Shown: positions 1 to 8,625 of the stretch, one piece after another | Layout: the number at the start of each line of letters is the position of its first letter | Position numbering within the stretch: position 1 is the stretch's first letter | NCBI GenBank assembly: GCA_003246365.1 | Contig: QKAN01000197.1 | Location: 1-33,202 of the forward strand | Source of the DNA: Clostridia bacterium | GTDB taxonomy: Bacteria; Bacillota; Clostridia; Christensenellales; CAG-138 | Length of the DNA stretch: 33,202 nucleotides | Reading direction: 5' to 3' | The notes under the pieces: model-generated | Told to the model about the DNA's origin: nothing | The model's database searches: none | Seen by the model: the letters and a program-made list of their open reading frames with translations, nothing else | Made by a program: the position numbers and the translations under genes

Positions 1-84
1 TCATACTATTAAAATATATAAATTTCAATGAGGGTCATGCAATGTTACAATAACACCGCTGAAACAGGAAAAGGATGAATTACA

Positions 85-1101
85 ATGAAACAATGGATGA
101 AAATGAACGCACTTGGAATGTTGTTATGCCTCGGGATCGCCTCGATTGCGTGGTGTTTGGGAGAACTGGCGCCCGTTATTGGAGGTCCGGTTTTTGCAAT
201 TTTAATTGGAATGATTGTGGCGATGTTTATCCGAAACAAGAACGTGTTTCGAGAAGGAATTGCATTCACCTCGAAAAAAGTGCTGCAACTGGCGGTTATA
301 TTACTGGGATTTGGGATGAACATGTCGGTCGTTGTGTCCACTGGGCTGCAATCCTTGCCTATCATTCTTGCGACGATTACGACATCGCTGTTGGTTGCGT
401 TCATTTTATTTAAGTTGATGAAGATACCTACCAACATTGCTGTTCTCATCGGAGTGGGATCTTCAATTTGCGGCGGTTCGGCAATTGCGGCAACTGCGCC
501 GGTGATAGACGCCGACGACGAAGAGATAGCGCAGGCGATATCGGTCATCTTTCTGTTCAACGTCATAGCGGCGCTCATTTTTCCGACGTTGGGCGGCTTG
601 TTGCATCTGTCCGACTATGGATTCGGCCTCTTTGCAGGAACTGCTATCAACGATACGTCTTCAGTTACAGCAGCCGCGTCGATTTGGGATTCGATTCACG
701 GAGCAACGGCTTTAGAAACTGCAACCGTTGTGAAGATGACGAGAACGCTCGCAATCATTCCGATCACGCTCGGGCTTGCCATGTATCGCAGGAAAAAAAC
801 GCCCGAGAGAGAAGCCGGGTTCAAACTAAAAAAAGTATTTCCAGTGTTCATTCTGTTCTTTGTGCTGGCGTCGTTGATTACAACAATTCTTGTTTCGCTT
901 GGTGTGCCGTTCTCTGCGTTTGCGCCTTTTAAGATGCTCAGTAAGTTTTTTATCGTGATGGCAATGGCAGCAATCGGATTGAATACCAACCTGTTAAACT
1001 TGATTAAGAAGGGCGGGAAACCAATTCTCGTTGGATTTTGCTGTTGGGTCTGCATTGCCTGCGTCAGCCTCCTGATTCAGAAGGCCATGGGGATTTGGTA
1101 A
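85..1101 (+). CDS. YeiH-family (UPF0324) putative sulfate exporter
   Basis: The 338-residue protein is almost entirely hydrophobic, with about ten predicted membrane segments, which is the usual length for the YeiH/UPF0324 family. The family hallmarks are visible: a glycine-rich [15 protein letters not shown] stretch around residue 130 and [15 protein letters not shown] around residue 190. Members are annotated as putative sulfate exporters on limited experimental grounds, so the substrate is uncertain. The ATG at 85 is preceded by an AAAGGATG-like ribosome binding site, which supports this start. No LysR-type regulator, a common neighbour of this family, is inside the window, although the upstream flank is cut off. 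A DUF1232 gene follows on the same strand. Confidence 0.85.
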   Translation: MKQWMKMNALGMLLCLGIASIAWCLGELAPVIGGPVFAILIGMIVAMFIRNKNVFREGIAFTSKKVLQLAVILLGFGMNMSVVVSTGLQSLPIILATITTSLLVAFILFKLMKIPTNIAVLIGVGSSICGGSAIAATAPVIDADDEEIAQAISVIFLFNVIAALIFPTLGGLLHLSDYGFGLFAGTAINDTSSVTAAASIWDSIHGATALETATVVKMTRTLAIIPITLGLAMYRRKKTPEREAGFKLKKVFPVFILFFVLASLITTILVSLGVPFSAFAPFKMLSKFFIVMAMAAIGLNTNLLNLIKKGGKPILVGFCCWVCIACVSLLIQKAMGIW

Positions 1102-1197
1102 AGGGGAGAATCAGAACTCCGGACAATATTTCCTTTGCTTTTGCATTTTCCAAGACAACGCATTAAAATAGTAATAATGGGCAAAGGAGATAAGGAA

Positions 1198-1629
1198 ATG
1201 GCTGACGAAATTACGCGGGTAGAGGCAGACGAAATTCTGGATGAAGAAGAAGTTCAAAAGCGATTTGAGCAAAGCAAGAAAAAAGCAGAAAAGCTGTTGA
1301 AAGACAAAGACAAAATGGACCGCTTTCTGGAACGGTTGGAAAAGAAATTCGCGCTGATTCCTGTGGCTGGTCCGATTTTGTCCGATATACCGACGCTGAT
1401 CTCTTTGGTAAAATCGTTTATCGAGAAAAAATACACCAATATTCCGCTAGGGTCGATCATCGCAATTGTCGGCGGGTTGCTGTATTTTCTGAGCCCCATC
1501 GATCTCATCCCTGATCTCTTACCGGCGATCGGTTTGGTAGACGATGCGGCGGTGATTGCGCTTGCGCTTAAGCTGGTTCATGATGACGTAGCGGAGTTTA
1601 AACAGTGGCGAGATGCAAATCAGGCATAA
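1198..1629 (+). CDS. YkvA-like DUF1232 membrane protein
   Basis: I place the start at the ATG at 1198, directly after a strong AAAGGAGATAAGGA site, which gives 143 residues. The N-terminal half is highly charged (residues 1-45, rich in E and K) and probably helical and cytoplasmic. The C-terminal half carries the DUF1232 signature, a hydrophobic segment followed by YFLSPIDLIPDLLPAIGLVDDAAV. DUF1232 proteins, including B. subtilis YkvA, are small membrane proteins of unknown function. The spacing of about 95 bp after the YeiH gene allows co-transcription, and a terminator follows at 1711. No function can be given beyond membrane association. Confidence 0.8.
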   Translation: MADEITRVEADEILDEEEVQKRFEQSKKKAEKLLKDKDKMDRFLERLEKKFALIPVAGPILSDIPTLISLVKSFIEKKYTNIPLGSIIAIVGGLLYFLSPIDLIPDLLPAIGLVDDAAVIALALKLVHDDVAEFKQWRDANQA

Positions 1630-1710
1630 CCGATTAGGATGATAAAAGCACCTTCTGTTCAACGATCATTTGTTGATATACTGGACAATAATCAATTTAA
1701 TATCGCAAAC

Positions 1711-1746
1711 AAAACGGACTTGCAAAAGTCTGTTTTTATTTTTTTA
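1711..1746 (+). terminator. Rho-independent terminator
   Basis: AAAACGGACTT and AAGTCTGTTTT form an 11-bp stem (one G-U pair) around a GCAA loop, followed by an uninterrupted T-rich tract. It ends the YeiH/DUF1232 transcript. Confidence 0.85.
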
Positions 1747-1992
1747 CGTATCTTAATATGTGCTCAATTATATTACTCATATTTGCACAACGATCGTAAA
1801 CGGAAATTATGTTGAAAATGTGTGAGAATACCATCCTGACGCACAAAAACAGCAGAAAAAAGCGCAAAAAACAGTAATAATTATTTTGAAATGCTCATAA
1901 AACCATGACATTTATCTGATACGCTGATTTTAGTCAATTCAGGTCGATACATATCCGTTCAGATCTAGACAACTGAAAAGAGGGGCTGTGAC
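1747..1992. other. AT-rich leader region before the hydrogenase operon
   Basis: Together with the terminator, this is the non-coding gap between the DUF1232 gene and the hydrogenase operon. It is AT-rich with several A-runs and must contain the hyd promoter. I could not find a convincing -35/-10 pair, a Rex-type operator or a stable structured RNA. An AGAGGGG ribosome binding site sits just before the ATG at 1993. Confidence 0.5.
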
Positions 1993-2490
1993 ATGAGCAA
2001 CGCACAAGTTCAATGCAGCTGCTGTCAACCGGACAGCATGGAACCATTCGGCGAACTCGATACGGCCATCGAACTGTATCGGGACAAGGAAGGGAATCTC
2101 ATCCAGATTCTGCACATCGCACAAGAACTATACGGACATCTTTCACTCGAACTGCAACAGTATATCGCGGAGAAATTGGATAAACCGCTTTCGGAAGTTT
2201 CCGGCGTGGTCACGTTTTATTCGTTTTTCTCCACCAAACCGCGCGGCGAGCATACGATTCGTGTTTGCCTCGGCACGGCGTGTTATGTGCGCGGCGGCAA
2301 GAAGATTGTTGACGCGCTGCAAAAAACGCTTGGCGTGGACATCGGCGAAACGACCGCCGACGGAAAGTTCACCTTTGAGGTTGCGCGTTGCATCGGCGCC
2401 TGCGGACTCGCGCCGGCGATGATGATCGACGACGTGGTTTACAAGCAGGTGAACATCAACAAACTCGACGCGATTCTTTCGCGGTATTGA
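1993..2490 (+). CDS. hydC: Hydrogenase subunit HydC (NuoE-like, [2Fe-2S] thioredoxin fold)
   Basis: This 165-residue NuoE/HydC-type subunit has an N-terminal helical part (HIAQELYGHLSLELQQYIAE, the NuoE signature region) and a thioredoxin-like ferredoxin domain. The four [2Fe-2S] ligands are visible as C92 and C97 (CLGTAC) and C133 and C137 (CIGAC). In HydABC hydrogenases this subunit carries electrons within the NADH-oxidising module. An extra C8/C10/C11 cluster at the extreme N-terminus is not a standard ligand set. The ATG at 1993 follows an AGAGGGG site. The gene is first in a tight operon, 13 bp before the preferred hydB start. Cytoplasmic. Confidence 0.92.
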   Translation: MSNAQVQCSCCQPDSMEPFGELDTAIELYRDKEGNLIQILHIAQELYGHLSLELQQYIAEKLDKPLSEVSGVVTFYSFFSTKPRGEHTIRVCLGTACYVRGGKKIVDALQKTLGVDIGETTADGKFTFEVARCIGACGLAPAMMIDDVVYKQVNINKLDAILSRY

Positions 2491-2503
2491 GGGGGTGAAA
2501 GAT

Positions 2504-5500
2504 TTGAGTGCAACAATGATCAAATCATTGGAAAATTTGGAACAGATTCAGAAAGCTTATCTCGACGAAACTGCAAAGAGCCGTTATCAGGTTTTGGTCT
2601 GCGGCGGCGCCGGTTGTGTCTCCTCTAACTGCGGAGAAGTTCGGGACGCGGTCATCGACGAATTGCAGCAAAGAGGCTTATCCGACCAAGTTATCGTGCG
2701 CGAAACGGGATGCATCGGCACCTGCGCGGCAGGGCCAGTGATGCTGATTTTGCCCGATCGAATCTTCTATACCAAACTGACGCCGGAAATCGCGCGTACC
2801 ATCGTGAAAAAACATCTGGGTCGCGGCGAGGTGCTGGAAGAATATACGTTTTATGATTATTCGCTCAAAAAGCGGATTCCGAAGATAGACGATATCGATT
2901 TCTTTAAGGAACAGGTTCGCATAGCGCTTCGTAACTGCGGCGTGATCGAATATGACAGTCTTGACGCCTATATCAGCCGCGACGGATATTTTGCCGCAGC
3001 GAAAGCGCTCAATGAGCGCACACCGCAGCAGGTGATCGATGAAGTGAAAAAAAGCGGCATGCGCGGACGCGGCGGCGCGGGATTTCCGACCGGCATCAAG
3101 TGGCAGGCGGGTCACGACGCGCAGGGCGAGCGCAAGTTTATTGTTTGTAACGCGGACGAGGGCGACCCCGGCGCGTTTATGGATCGCAGCATTCTCGAGG
3201 GTGATCCGCATACGGTCATCGAGGGCATGCTGATCGGCGCGTTTGCCATCGGCGCGAGCAAAGGTTATGTCTATGTGCGCGCGGAGTATCCGCTGGCGAT
3301 TGAGCGCCTGGAAAAGGCGATTGAGGAAGCGAGAGCACGCGGCGTTCTCGGCGAAAATATCTTTGGCAGTGGATTTGATTTTGATCTGGAAATTCGGATC
3401 GGCGCGGGCGCGTTTGTCTGCGGCGAAGAGACGGCGCTTATGGCGTCTATCGAGGGCTGCCGCGGAGAGCCACGGCAGAAACCGCCGTTCCCGTTCCAGA
3501 GCGGCCTGTTCAAGGCACCGACGATTATCAATAACGTGGAAACATACGCGAGTATACCGCAGATTCTGCTCAAAGGCGGAGAATGGTATTCCTCGTTCGG
3601 TACGGAAAAGAGCAAAGGAACGAAGGTCTTTGCGCTTGCGGGCGACGTGGTGAATACGGGTATTATCGAGGTGCCGATCGGGAAACCGCTGGGCGATATC
3701 CTCTTTAACATCGGTGGCGGACTGAGAGACCGTAAAAAATTCAAGTCCGCGCAGATCGGCGGACCCTCCGGCGGCTGCGTAACCAGAGACAATCTCAATA
3801 CGCCGACTGATTATGAATCCCTACAAGCGCTCGGCGCAATTATGGGTTCCGGCGGACTGATCGCGATGAACGAAGACACCTGCATGGTGGATACCGCGCG
3901 TTTCTTCATGGACTTCATCCGCGACGAGAGCTGCGGCAAATGCGCCGCCTGCCGCATCGGCACCACGCGCATGCTGGAGATACTCGAACGCATTACGCGT
4001 GGAGAAGGCGAAGAAGGGGACATCGAGCTGCTCGAAGAGCTCGGCGAGACGATTAAGGATACGGCAATGTGCGGCCTGGGCCAAACCGCGCCGAATCCCG
4101 TTCTTTCGACAATCCGGTACTTCCGCGATGAATATGAGGAACACATCCGCGAGAAATACTGCCGCTCCAGCGTGTGCAGTTCGATGTTTATCTCGCCCTG
4201 CGAAAACACCTGTCCCGCGGGCATCAATGTTCCGGGCTATATGAGTCTTGTTGCTGCGGGGCGGTTTATCGACGCGTATAACCTCATCCGTCAGGAGAAT
4301 CCATTCCCGGCGGTCTGCGGACGCATCTGCACCCATCCGTGCGAAGCAAAGTGCCGCAGGCGTACGCTGGACGAGGCGGTCTCCATCTGCGAGATTAAGC
4401 GGTTTGTTGCGGACTATGCCTATAAACACGAAGAACCATTCAGCAAAGATCTCGTTTTTCCGAAAAACGGGAAACGCGTTGCCATCGTTGGCGCGGGCAC
4501 AAGCGGACTTACCTGCGGCTACTATCTCGTCCGCATCGGCTACGAGGTAGACGTTTACGAGTCGGAATCGGTTGCGGGCGGCGTGCTGGCGTTTGGCATT
4601 CCCGAATATCGCCTGCCAAAGAAAGTGCTGCAGCACGAAATTGACCTCATCGCGCAGGCAGGCGTAAATATCCACCTGAACACGGAAGTCGGCAAAGACA
4701 TCACGTTTAAGGCGTTGCAGGCGCAGTATGATGCGGTTTATCTGGCAACAGGCACGCAGTTCCCCGAAAAGGTGAACATACCCGGCGAAGGGATGACGGG
4801 CGTGCTGCACGGCATCGACTTCCTGAAGGATGTCAATCTCAGGCACGATCTTGACCTCGGAAAAACCGTCGCGATTATCGGCGGCGGCAACACGGCAATC
4901 GACTCCGCGCGCACGGCGCTGCGCCTCGGTGCGGAAAAGGTGATGATCATTTACCGCAGGACGCGGGATGCGATGCCGGCGAGCGCGGAAGAAGTGCAGG
5001 CGGCGTTGGACGAGGGCATCGAGCTGATTGAGCTGGTTGCTCCGGTTCGTTTCCTCGGCAACCGCGCCGGGAAGGTCTGCAAGATCGAATGCCAAAAGAT
5101 GCAGCTCGGCGAGTTCGATAAAAACGGACGCCGCCGCGCGGTTCCCGTCGAGGATTCCAACTTCATGGTTGAAGTGGATTGCGTCGTTCCGGCGGTCAGC
5201 CAGTATTCCGACTTGCCGTTCATTAAAAAGAGCGAAATCGGCGTAACATCCTGGGGCACGTTTGTGGTGGATTATACAAACATGATGACCACCATGCCGG
5301 GCGTGTTCGCGGGCGGAGACGTTGTGCGCGGACCGGACACCGTGATTCAGGCGATTGCAGACGGCAAAAACGCGGCAATCTCCATTGACAAATATCTCGG
5401 CGGAAAAGGCAAACTGAACAAAGGCGCACCGATAGAGATCCCCGATAACTACAGTGACGACGAGGTGGTTGAGCACAAACGCTTCGCCATAGAAGAACTC

Positions 5501-5605
5501 GACATCGAAAAACGCAAAACATCGTTTGACGAGGTCGTTCTGGGCTATCATAAGCTCAGGGCGATGGCTGAAGCGATGCGCTGCCTGCATTGCGACAGAA
5601 GGTAG
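2504..5605 (+). CDS. hydB: HydB (NuoF-like) fused to a GltD/NfnB-like NAD(P)H oxidoreductase domain
   Basis: I prefer the TTG at 2504 because it lies six bases after AGGGGGTG; a GTG at 2495 is also in frame and the residue numbers here count from it. Domains in order: a thioredoxin-like [2Fe-2S] domain (C36, C41, C73, C77); the NuoF flavoprotein core with RGRGGAGFPTG near 190 (FMN) and GAGAFVCGEE near 304 (NADH); and the [4Fe-4S] motif C480-C483-C486 plus C526. From about residue 556 comes a GltD-type module with eight cysteines between 569 and 620 (CENTCP, CGRICTHPCEAKC), an FAD Rossmann motif at 663 (VAIVGAGTSG) and an NAD(P) motif at 792 (GGGNTAIDSARTALRLG then YRR, typical of NADPH binding). 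It takes the place of the usual C-terminal 2[4Fe-4S] tail of HydB. A second NAD(P)H site is inferred. Confidence 0.9.
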   Translation: MSATMIKSLENLEQIQKAYLDETAKSRYQVLVCGGAGCVSSNCGEVRDAVIDELQQRGLSDQVIVRETGCIGTCAAGPVMLILPDRIFYTKLTPEIARTIVKKHLGRGEVLEEYTFYDYSLKKRIPKIDDIDFFKEQVRIALRNCGVIEYDSLDAYISRDGYFAAAKALNERTPQQVIDEVKKSGMRGRGGAGFPTGIKWQAGHDAQGERKFIVCNADEGDPGAFMDRSILEGDPHTVIEGMLIGAFAIGASKGYVYVRAEYPLAIERLEKAIEEARARGVLGENIFGSGFDFDLEIRIGAGAFVCGEETALMASIEGCRGEPRQKPPFPFQSGLFKAPTIINNVETYASIPQILLKGGEWYSSFGTEKSKGTKVFALAGDVVNTGIIEVPIGKPLGDILFNIGGGLRDRKKFKSAQIGGPSGGCVTRDNLNTPTDYESLQALGAIMGSGGLIAMNEDTCMVDTARFFMDFIRDESCGKCAACRIGTTRMLEILERITRGEGEEGDIELLEELGETIKDTAMCGLGQTAPNPVLSTIRYFRDEYEEHIREKYCRSSVCSSMFISPCENTCPAGINVPGYMSLVAAGRFIDAYNLIRQENPFPAVCGRICTHPCEAKCRRRTLDEAVSICEIKRFVADYAYKHEEPFSKDLVFPKNGKRVAIVGAGTSGLTCGYYLVRIGYEVDVYESESVAGGVLAFGIPEYRLPKKVLQHEIDLIAQAGVNIHLNTEVGKDITFKALQAQYDAVYLATGTQFPEKVNIPGEGMTGVLHGIDFLKDVNLRHDLDLGKTVAIIGGGNTAIDSARTALRLGAEKVMIIYRRTRDAMPASAEEVQAALDEGIELIELVAPVRFLGNRAGKVCKIECQKMQLGEFDKNGRRRAVPVEDSNFMVEVDCVVPAVSQYSDLPFIKKSEIGVTSWGTFVVDYTNMMTTMPGVFAGGDVVRGPDTVIQAIADGKNAAISIDKYLGGKGKLNKGAPIEIPDNYSDDEVVEHKRFAIEELDIEKRKTSFDEVVLGYHKLRAMAEAMRCLHCDRR

Positions 5606-5614
5606 GTGAATCGC

Positions 5615-7630
5615 ATGAAACATATTACGATCAATTCAAAACCGTATGAAGTGGAAGACGACCTCACCATCATAGAGGCCGCAAAGCAGAACGGAATTCA
5701 AATTCCCAGCCTGTGTTATCTGGAAGGCGTGCATCAGTTCGGCTCCTGCCGCATCTGCGTGGTAGAGGTGGAAGGGGCAAAGACGCTCGTGCCGTCCTGC
5801 ATGACAAAGGTATCCGAGGGGATGGTAATTCACACCAATTCAGAGCGCGTGCGCCGCGCAAGAAAGGTTCTCTACGAGCTGCTGCTGTCCGATCACTCCA
5901 AAGACTGCCTGAGCTGCAAACGGAACCAGAGCTGCGAACTACAGGCACTGGGCAAGCAGCTCGGCATAGAGGCGACGCGCTTTGAAGGCGCGCGCAGCGA
6001 GTGTGTTATCGACATATCCACCTCGATTACGCGGGATATGTCCAAATGCATTCTTTGCCGCCGTTGCGTAACCGCCTGCGGCGAAATTCAGGGCGTTGGT
6101 ATCATCGGGGCGCAGAACCGCGGTTTTAAAACCGTCATCAGTCCCGCGATGGAACTGCCGATTGGAACCGTGAACTGCGCGTTCTGCGGCCAGTGCACGG
6201 TTGTTTGCCCCGTCGGCGCGCTGAAGGAGACAGACTCGATTCAGGCCGTCTGGGCGGCGATCAACGACAAAAACAAACGCGTTATCGTGCAGACCGCCCC
6301 GGCGATTCGTGTTGCCATCGGCGAAGAATTCGGCAACGAACCCGGCGCTCGGGTGACAGGAAAGCTGGCCGCCGCGCTGCGCAGGCTCGGCTTTGACGAT
6401 GTGTTCGATACGAACTTTACCGCTGACCTGACGATTCTGGAGGAGGGCACGGAGCTGCTCTCCCGCGTGAAGAGCGCATTGACCGGAGGAGAAGCGGTTC
6501 TGCCGATGATCACGAGTTGCAGCCCCGGCTGGATCAAGTATGTCGAGCACTCTTATCCGGATTCGCTTGGGCATCTTTCCACCTGCAAATCGCCGCATAC
6601 CATGCTCGGCGCATTGGCAAAGAGTTATTATGCCGGCAAAATCAAGCGCGAGCCGAAGGACATTTTCGTGGTATCCATCATGCCCTGCACCGCGAAAAAG
6701 AGCGAAATTGTGCGTCCCGAAATGCAGAACGACGGTATGCCGAATGTAGACGCGGTTCTCACCACACGCGAGCTTGGCAACATGATCAAAGAAATGGGTA
6801 TCGACTTCAACAACCTGCCGGACGAAGAATTCGACAGCCCGCTGGGCATGTCCACCGGCGCGGCGGATATCTTCGGTCTGACGGGCGGCGTTATGGAGGC
6901 GGCGCTCAGAACGGTTTACGAACTGGTTACAGGGCGCGAGCTGCCGTTTGATGGACTGCATGTAACCCCGATTGTCGGGCTGGACCGGGTGAAAGAAGCG
7001 GCAATTACGATTACCGACCCGGTGGAGGGCTATCAATTCCTTGACGGCGTGACGGTTCGCGTCGCGGTAACGAGCGGATTGGCCGGCGCAAATCAGCTCA
7101 TGAAACAGGTTGCGTCCGGAACATCTCCATACCACTTTATCGAAGTGATGGGCTGCCCCGGAGGATGCATCATGGGCGGCGGACAGCCGCGTTCAGACGA
7201 TCCGGAAGTGCGGACAAAACGTCTGCGCGGACTTTACACCGAGGACGAGGCAAAGGTGCTTCGCAAATCGCACGAAAACCCGTTTGTGAACCAGCTCTAT
7301 GCCGAATATCTGGAGCACCCGAACGGGCACAAGTCCCACGAACTGCTGCACACGCATTATGTGCGCCGCGGAAAATTCAACGAGTATACCGAGGAACGGT
7401 TCGATCTGGGCACGCATATCGCAGAGAAAAAGCGGGATAAATCCATCGCGCAGGTTGCAGCCGCTGCCGCGGCAAAAGCCGAAGGCAGGGCAAGAGAGGA
7501 ACTGGAATCGGTTCGCGTTCTCGCGCTGGAATCGGAAAACACGCGCCTAAAAGCGGAACTGGCGGATGTGACGGAGACGGTTGGTTTCTTCAAGAGCGTG
7601 ATTGCGGATTACGCGAGCAGGGACAAATAA
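5615..7630 (+). CDS. hydA: [FeFe] hydrogenase catalytic subunit HydA (group A, multimeric)
   Basis: The ATG at 5615 follows AGGTAGGTG, giving 671 residues. Domains in order: a plant-type [2Fe-2S] domain (C34, C45, C48, C62), a His-ligated [4Fe-4S] motif (H94, C98, C101, C107), two [4Fe-4S] clusters (C145/148/151/155 and C188/191/194/198), then the H-cluster domain. L2 is MPCTAKKSE (C358) and L3 is MGCPGGCIMGGGQP (C514, C518). L1 reads TSCSPGW, with serine where TSCCPGW has its second cysteine. Residues after about 590 form a charged, heptad-like extension not found in simple monomeric hydrogenases. With HydB and HydC it should make H2 from reduced ferredoxin and NAD(P)H, possibly by confurcation. 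The maturases HydE, HydF and HydG are not in the window. Confidence 0.93.
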   Translation: MKHITINSKPYEVEDDLTIIEAAKQNGIQIPSLCYLEGVHQFGSCRICVVEVEGAKTLVPSCMTKVSEGMVIHTNSERVRRARKVLYELLLSDHSKDCLSCKRNQSCELQALGKQLGIEATRFEGARSECVIDISTSITRDMSKCILCRRCVTACGEIQGVGIIGAQNRGFKTVISPAMELPIGTVNCAFCGQCTVVCPVGALKETDSIQAVWAAINDKNKRVIVQTAPAIRVAIGEEFGNEPGARVTGKLAAALRRLGFDDVFDTNFTADLTILEEGTELLSRVKSALTGGEAVLPMITSCSPGWIKYVEHSYPDSLGHLSTCKSPHTMLGALAKSYYAGKIKREPKDIFVVSIMPCTAKKSEIVRPEMQNDGMPNVDAVLTTRELGNMIKEMGIDFNNLPDEEFDSPLGMSTGAADIFGLTGGVMEAALRTVYELVTGRELPFDGLHVTPIVGLDRVKEAAITITDPVEGYQFLDGVTVRVAVTSGLAGANQLMKQVASGTSPYHFIEVMGCPGGCIMGGGQPRSDDPEVRTKRLRGLYTEDEAKVLRKSHENPFVNQLYAEYLEHPNGHKSHELLHTHYVRRGKFNEYTEERFDLGTHIAEKKRDKSIAQVAAAAAAKAEGRAREELESVRVLALESENTRLKAELADVTETVGFFKSVIADYASRDK

Positions 7631-7659
7631 GTGAAAAACTGAAACTTGACTGGTAAATC

Positions 7660-7687
7660 GCGGGGGCAGCGGTTTCGCGGCTCCCGC
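7660..7687 (+). terminator. Hairpin after the hydrogenase operon
   Basis: GCGGGGGC and GCTCCCGC can pair (one G-U) 30 bp after the hydA stop. Only a short AATTTA tract follows, so it is a weak or atypical terminator. Confidence 0.4.
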
Positions 7688-7733
7688 AATTTATGTGCAG
7701 ACCCGCAGAAAAGCGCCCTTGCAGCGATTTGGC

Positions 7734-7762
7734 TTGAATCGCGCGCATAAGCACGATAGAAT
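7734..7762 (+). promoter_or_regulatory. Vegetative promoter for the response regulator gene
   Basis: TTGAAT (7734-7739) and TAGAAT (7757-7762) are separated by exactly 17 bp, 42 bp before the ATG at 7804. This means the regulator is transcribed separately from the hydrogenase operon. Confidence 0.65.
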
Positions 7763-7803
7763 GGATACAAACACGTCGTTTCTTCATTTCGGAGGATTGC
7801 CGC

Positions 7804-8484
7804 ATGAATTCCGACATCCGACTGTTGATTGTGGACTCAAACAGCTCCTCGCGCGGCGAGATACGGCAGGCTGCCGTTTCGCAGGGATATTCCACTGACG
7901 AAGCGGCGGACGGCATTGCCGCGCTCAAACTCTTTCGCCGAAACGACTATGACGCTGTGATTATGGACACCGATTTACCGGAGCTGGATGGAAGAAACGT
8001 TTGCCGGCAGATTCGGAAAGTGTCCGATGTTCCGATTTTGTTTGTGAGCGAACGAAAGAGCGAGCAGGAGAAACTTTGCGCGTTTGAAATCGGTGCAGAT
8101 GATTTTATCGTAAAGCCCTTTTTCGCGCGGGAGGTGCTAGCGCGCGTCAAGGTGTTTCTTTATCGAACGGGAACGCAGGCGAAAACAACCCCTTCTAAAA
8201 TATCGTTTAACGGACTTCTCATCGACACTGTATCGAGGGAAGTGAAAGTGGACGACCGGACGGTTTCGCTGACACCGAAAGAATACGACTTACTGTTCTT
8301 CCTTTCGCAAAACCCGAACAAAGCGTATTCGCGCGAAGCGCTGCTCAACGAAATATGGGGATATTGCTTTACCGGATCGGATCGAACGATCGACACGCAT
8401 ATCCGCTCTCTGCGCGACAATATCAAGCCCTATGATACGTACATCATAACAGTTTGGGGATTCGGATATAAGTTTGTCGCGTGA
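7804..8484 (+). CDS. OmpR/PhoB-family response regulator, orphan
   Basis: The 226-residue protein has a receiver domain (about 5-118) and a winged-helix DNA-binding domain (about 130-225, with SLTPKEYDLLFFLSQNP and DRTIDTHIRSLRDNI). The phospho-acceptor is D55 in VIMDTDLPELDG, and the conserved lysine is K104 in IVKPF. The usual acidic pair at the start of the receiver is reduced to D11-S12, so metal binding may be altered. No histidine kinase gene is adjacent, so the signal is unknown. It has its own promoter and a good terminator. It may or may not regulate the upstream hydrogenase genes. Confidence 0.88.
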   Translation: MNSDIRLLIVDSNSSSRGEIRQAAVSQGYSTDEAADGIAALKLFRRNDYDAVIMDTDLPELDGRNVCRQIRKVSDVPILFVSERKSEQEKLCAFEIGADDFIVKPFFAREVLARVKVFLYRTGTQAKTTPSKISFNGLLIDTVSREVKVDDRTVSLTPKEYDLLFFLSQNPNKAYSREALLNEIWGYCFTGSDRTIDTHIRSLRDNIKPYDTYIITVWGFGYKFVA

Positions 8485-8508
8485 CTAAGACGATGCTCAA
8501 ATCAAACG

Positions 8509-8531
8509 GAGCCGTGCCACGGCTCTTTTTT
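8509..8531 (+). terminator. Rho-independent terminator
   Basis: GAGCCG and CGGCTC form a 6-bp GC-rich stem, followed immediately by six T residues. It ends the response regulator transcript. Confidence 0.85.
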
Positions 8532-8625
8532 GTTGCATGATAATCCATGAAATATGGTTGATGTTTTTTCGGTGGAGCGTATCTATCGCTGCATGGTATA
8601 CTCTCGAAAGAAGGGGAGTTAATGC

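Noticed and set aside
1840-1992. A Rex-type operator or riboswitch before the hydrogenase operon
   Set aside because: I looked for TTGTTAA-N4-TTAACAA-like and TTGTGAA-N4-TTCACAA-like sites and for long stems and found none.
3821-5623. A 600-codon open frame antisense to hydB
   Set aside because: It mirrors the codon-position bias of the strong hydB coding frame, has no homology I recognise, and the plus strand is full of conserved NuoF/GltD motifs.
5939-7135. A 398-codon open frame antisense to hydA
   Set aside because: Same reason: a shadow of the hydA frame with no recognisable domain.
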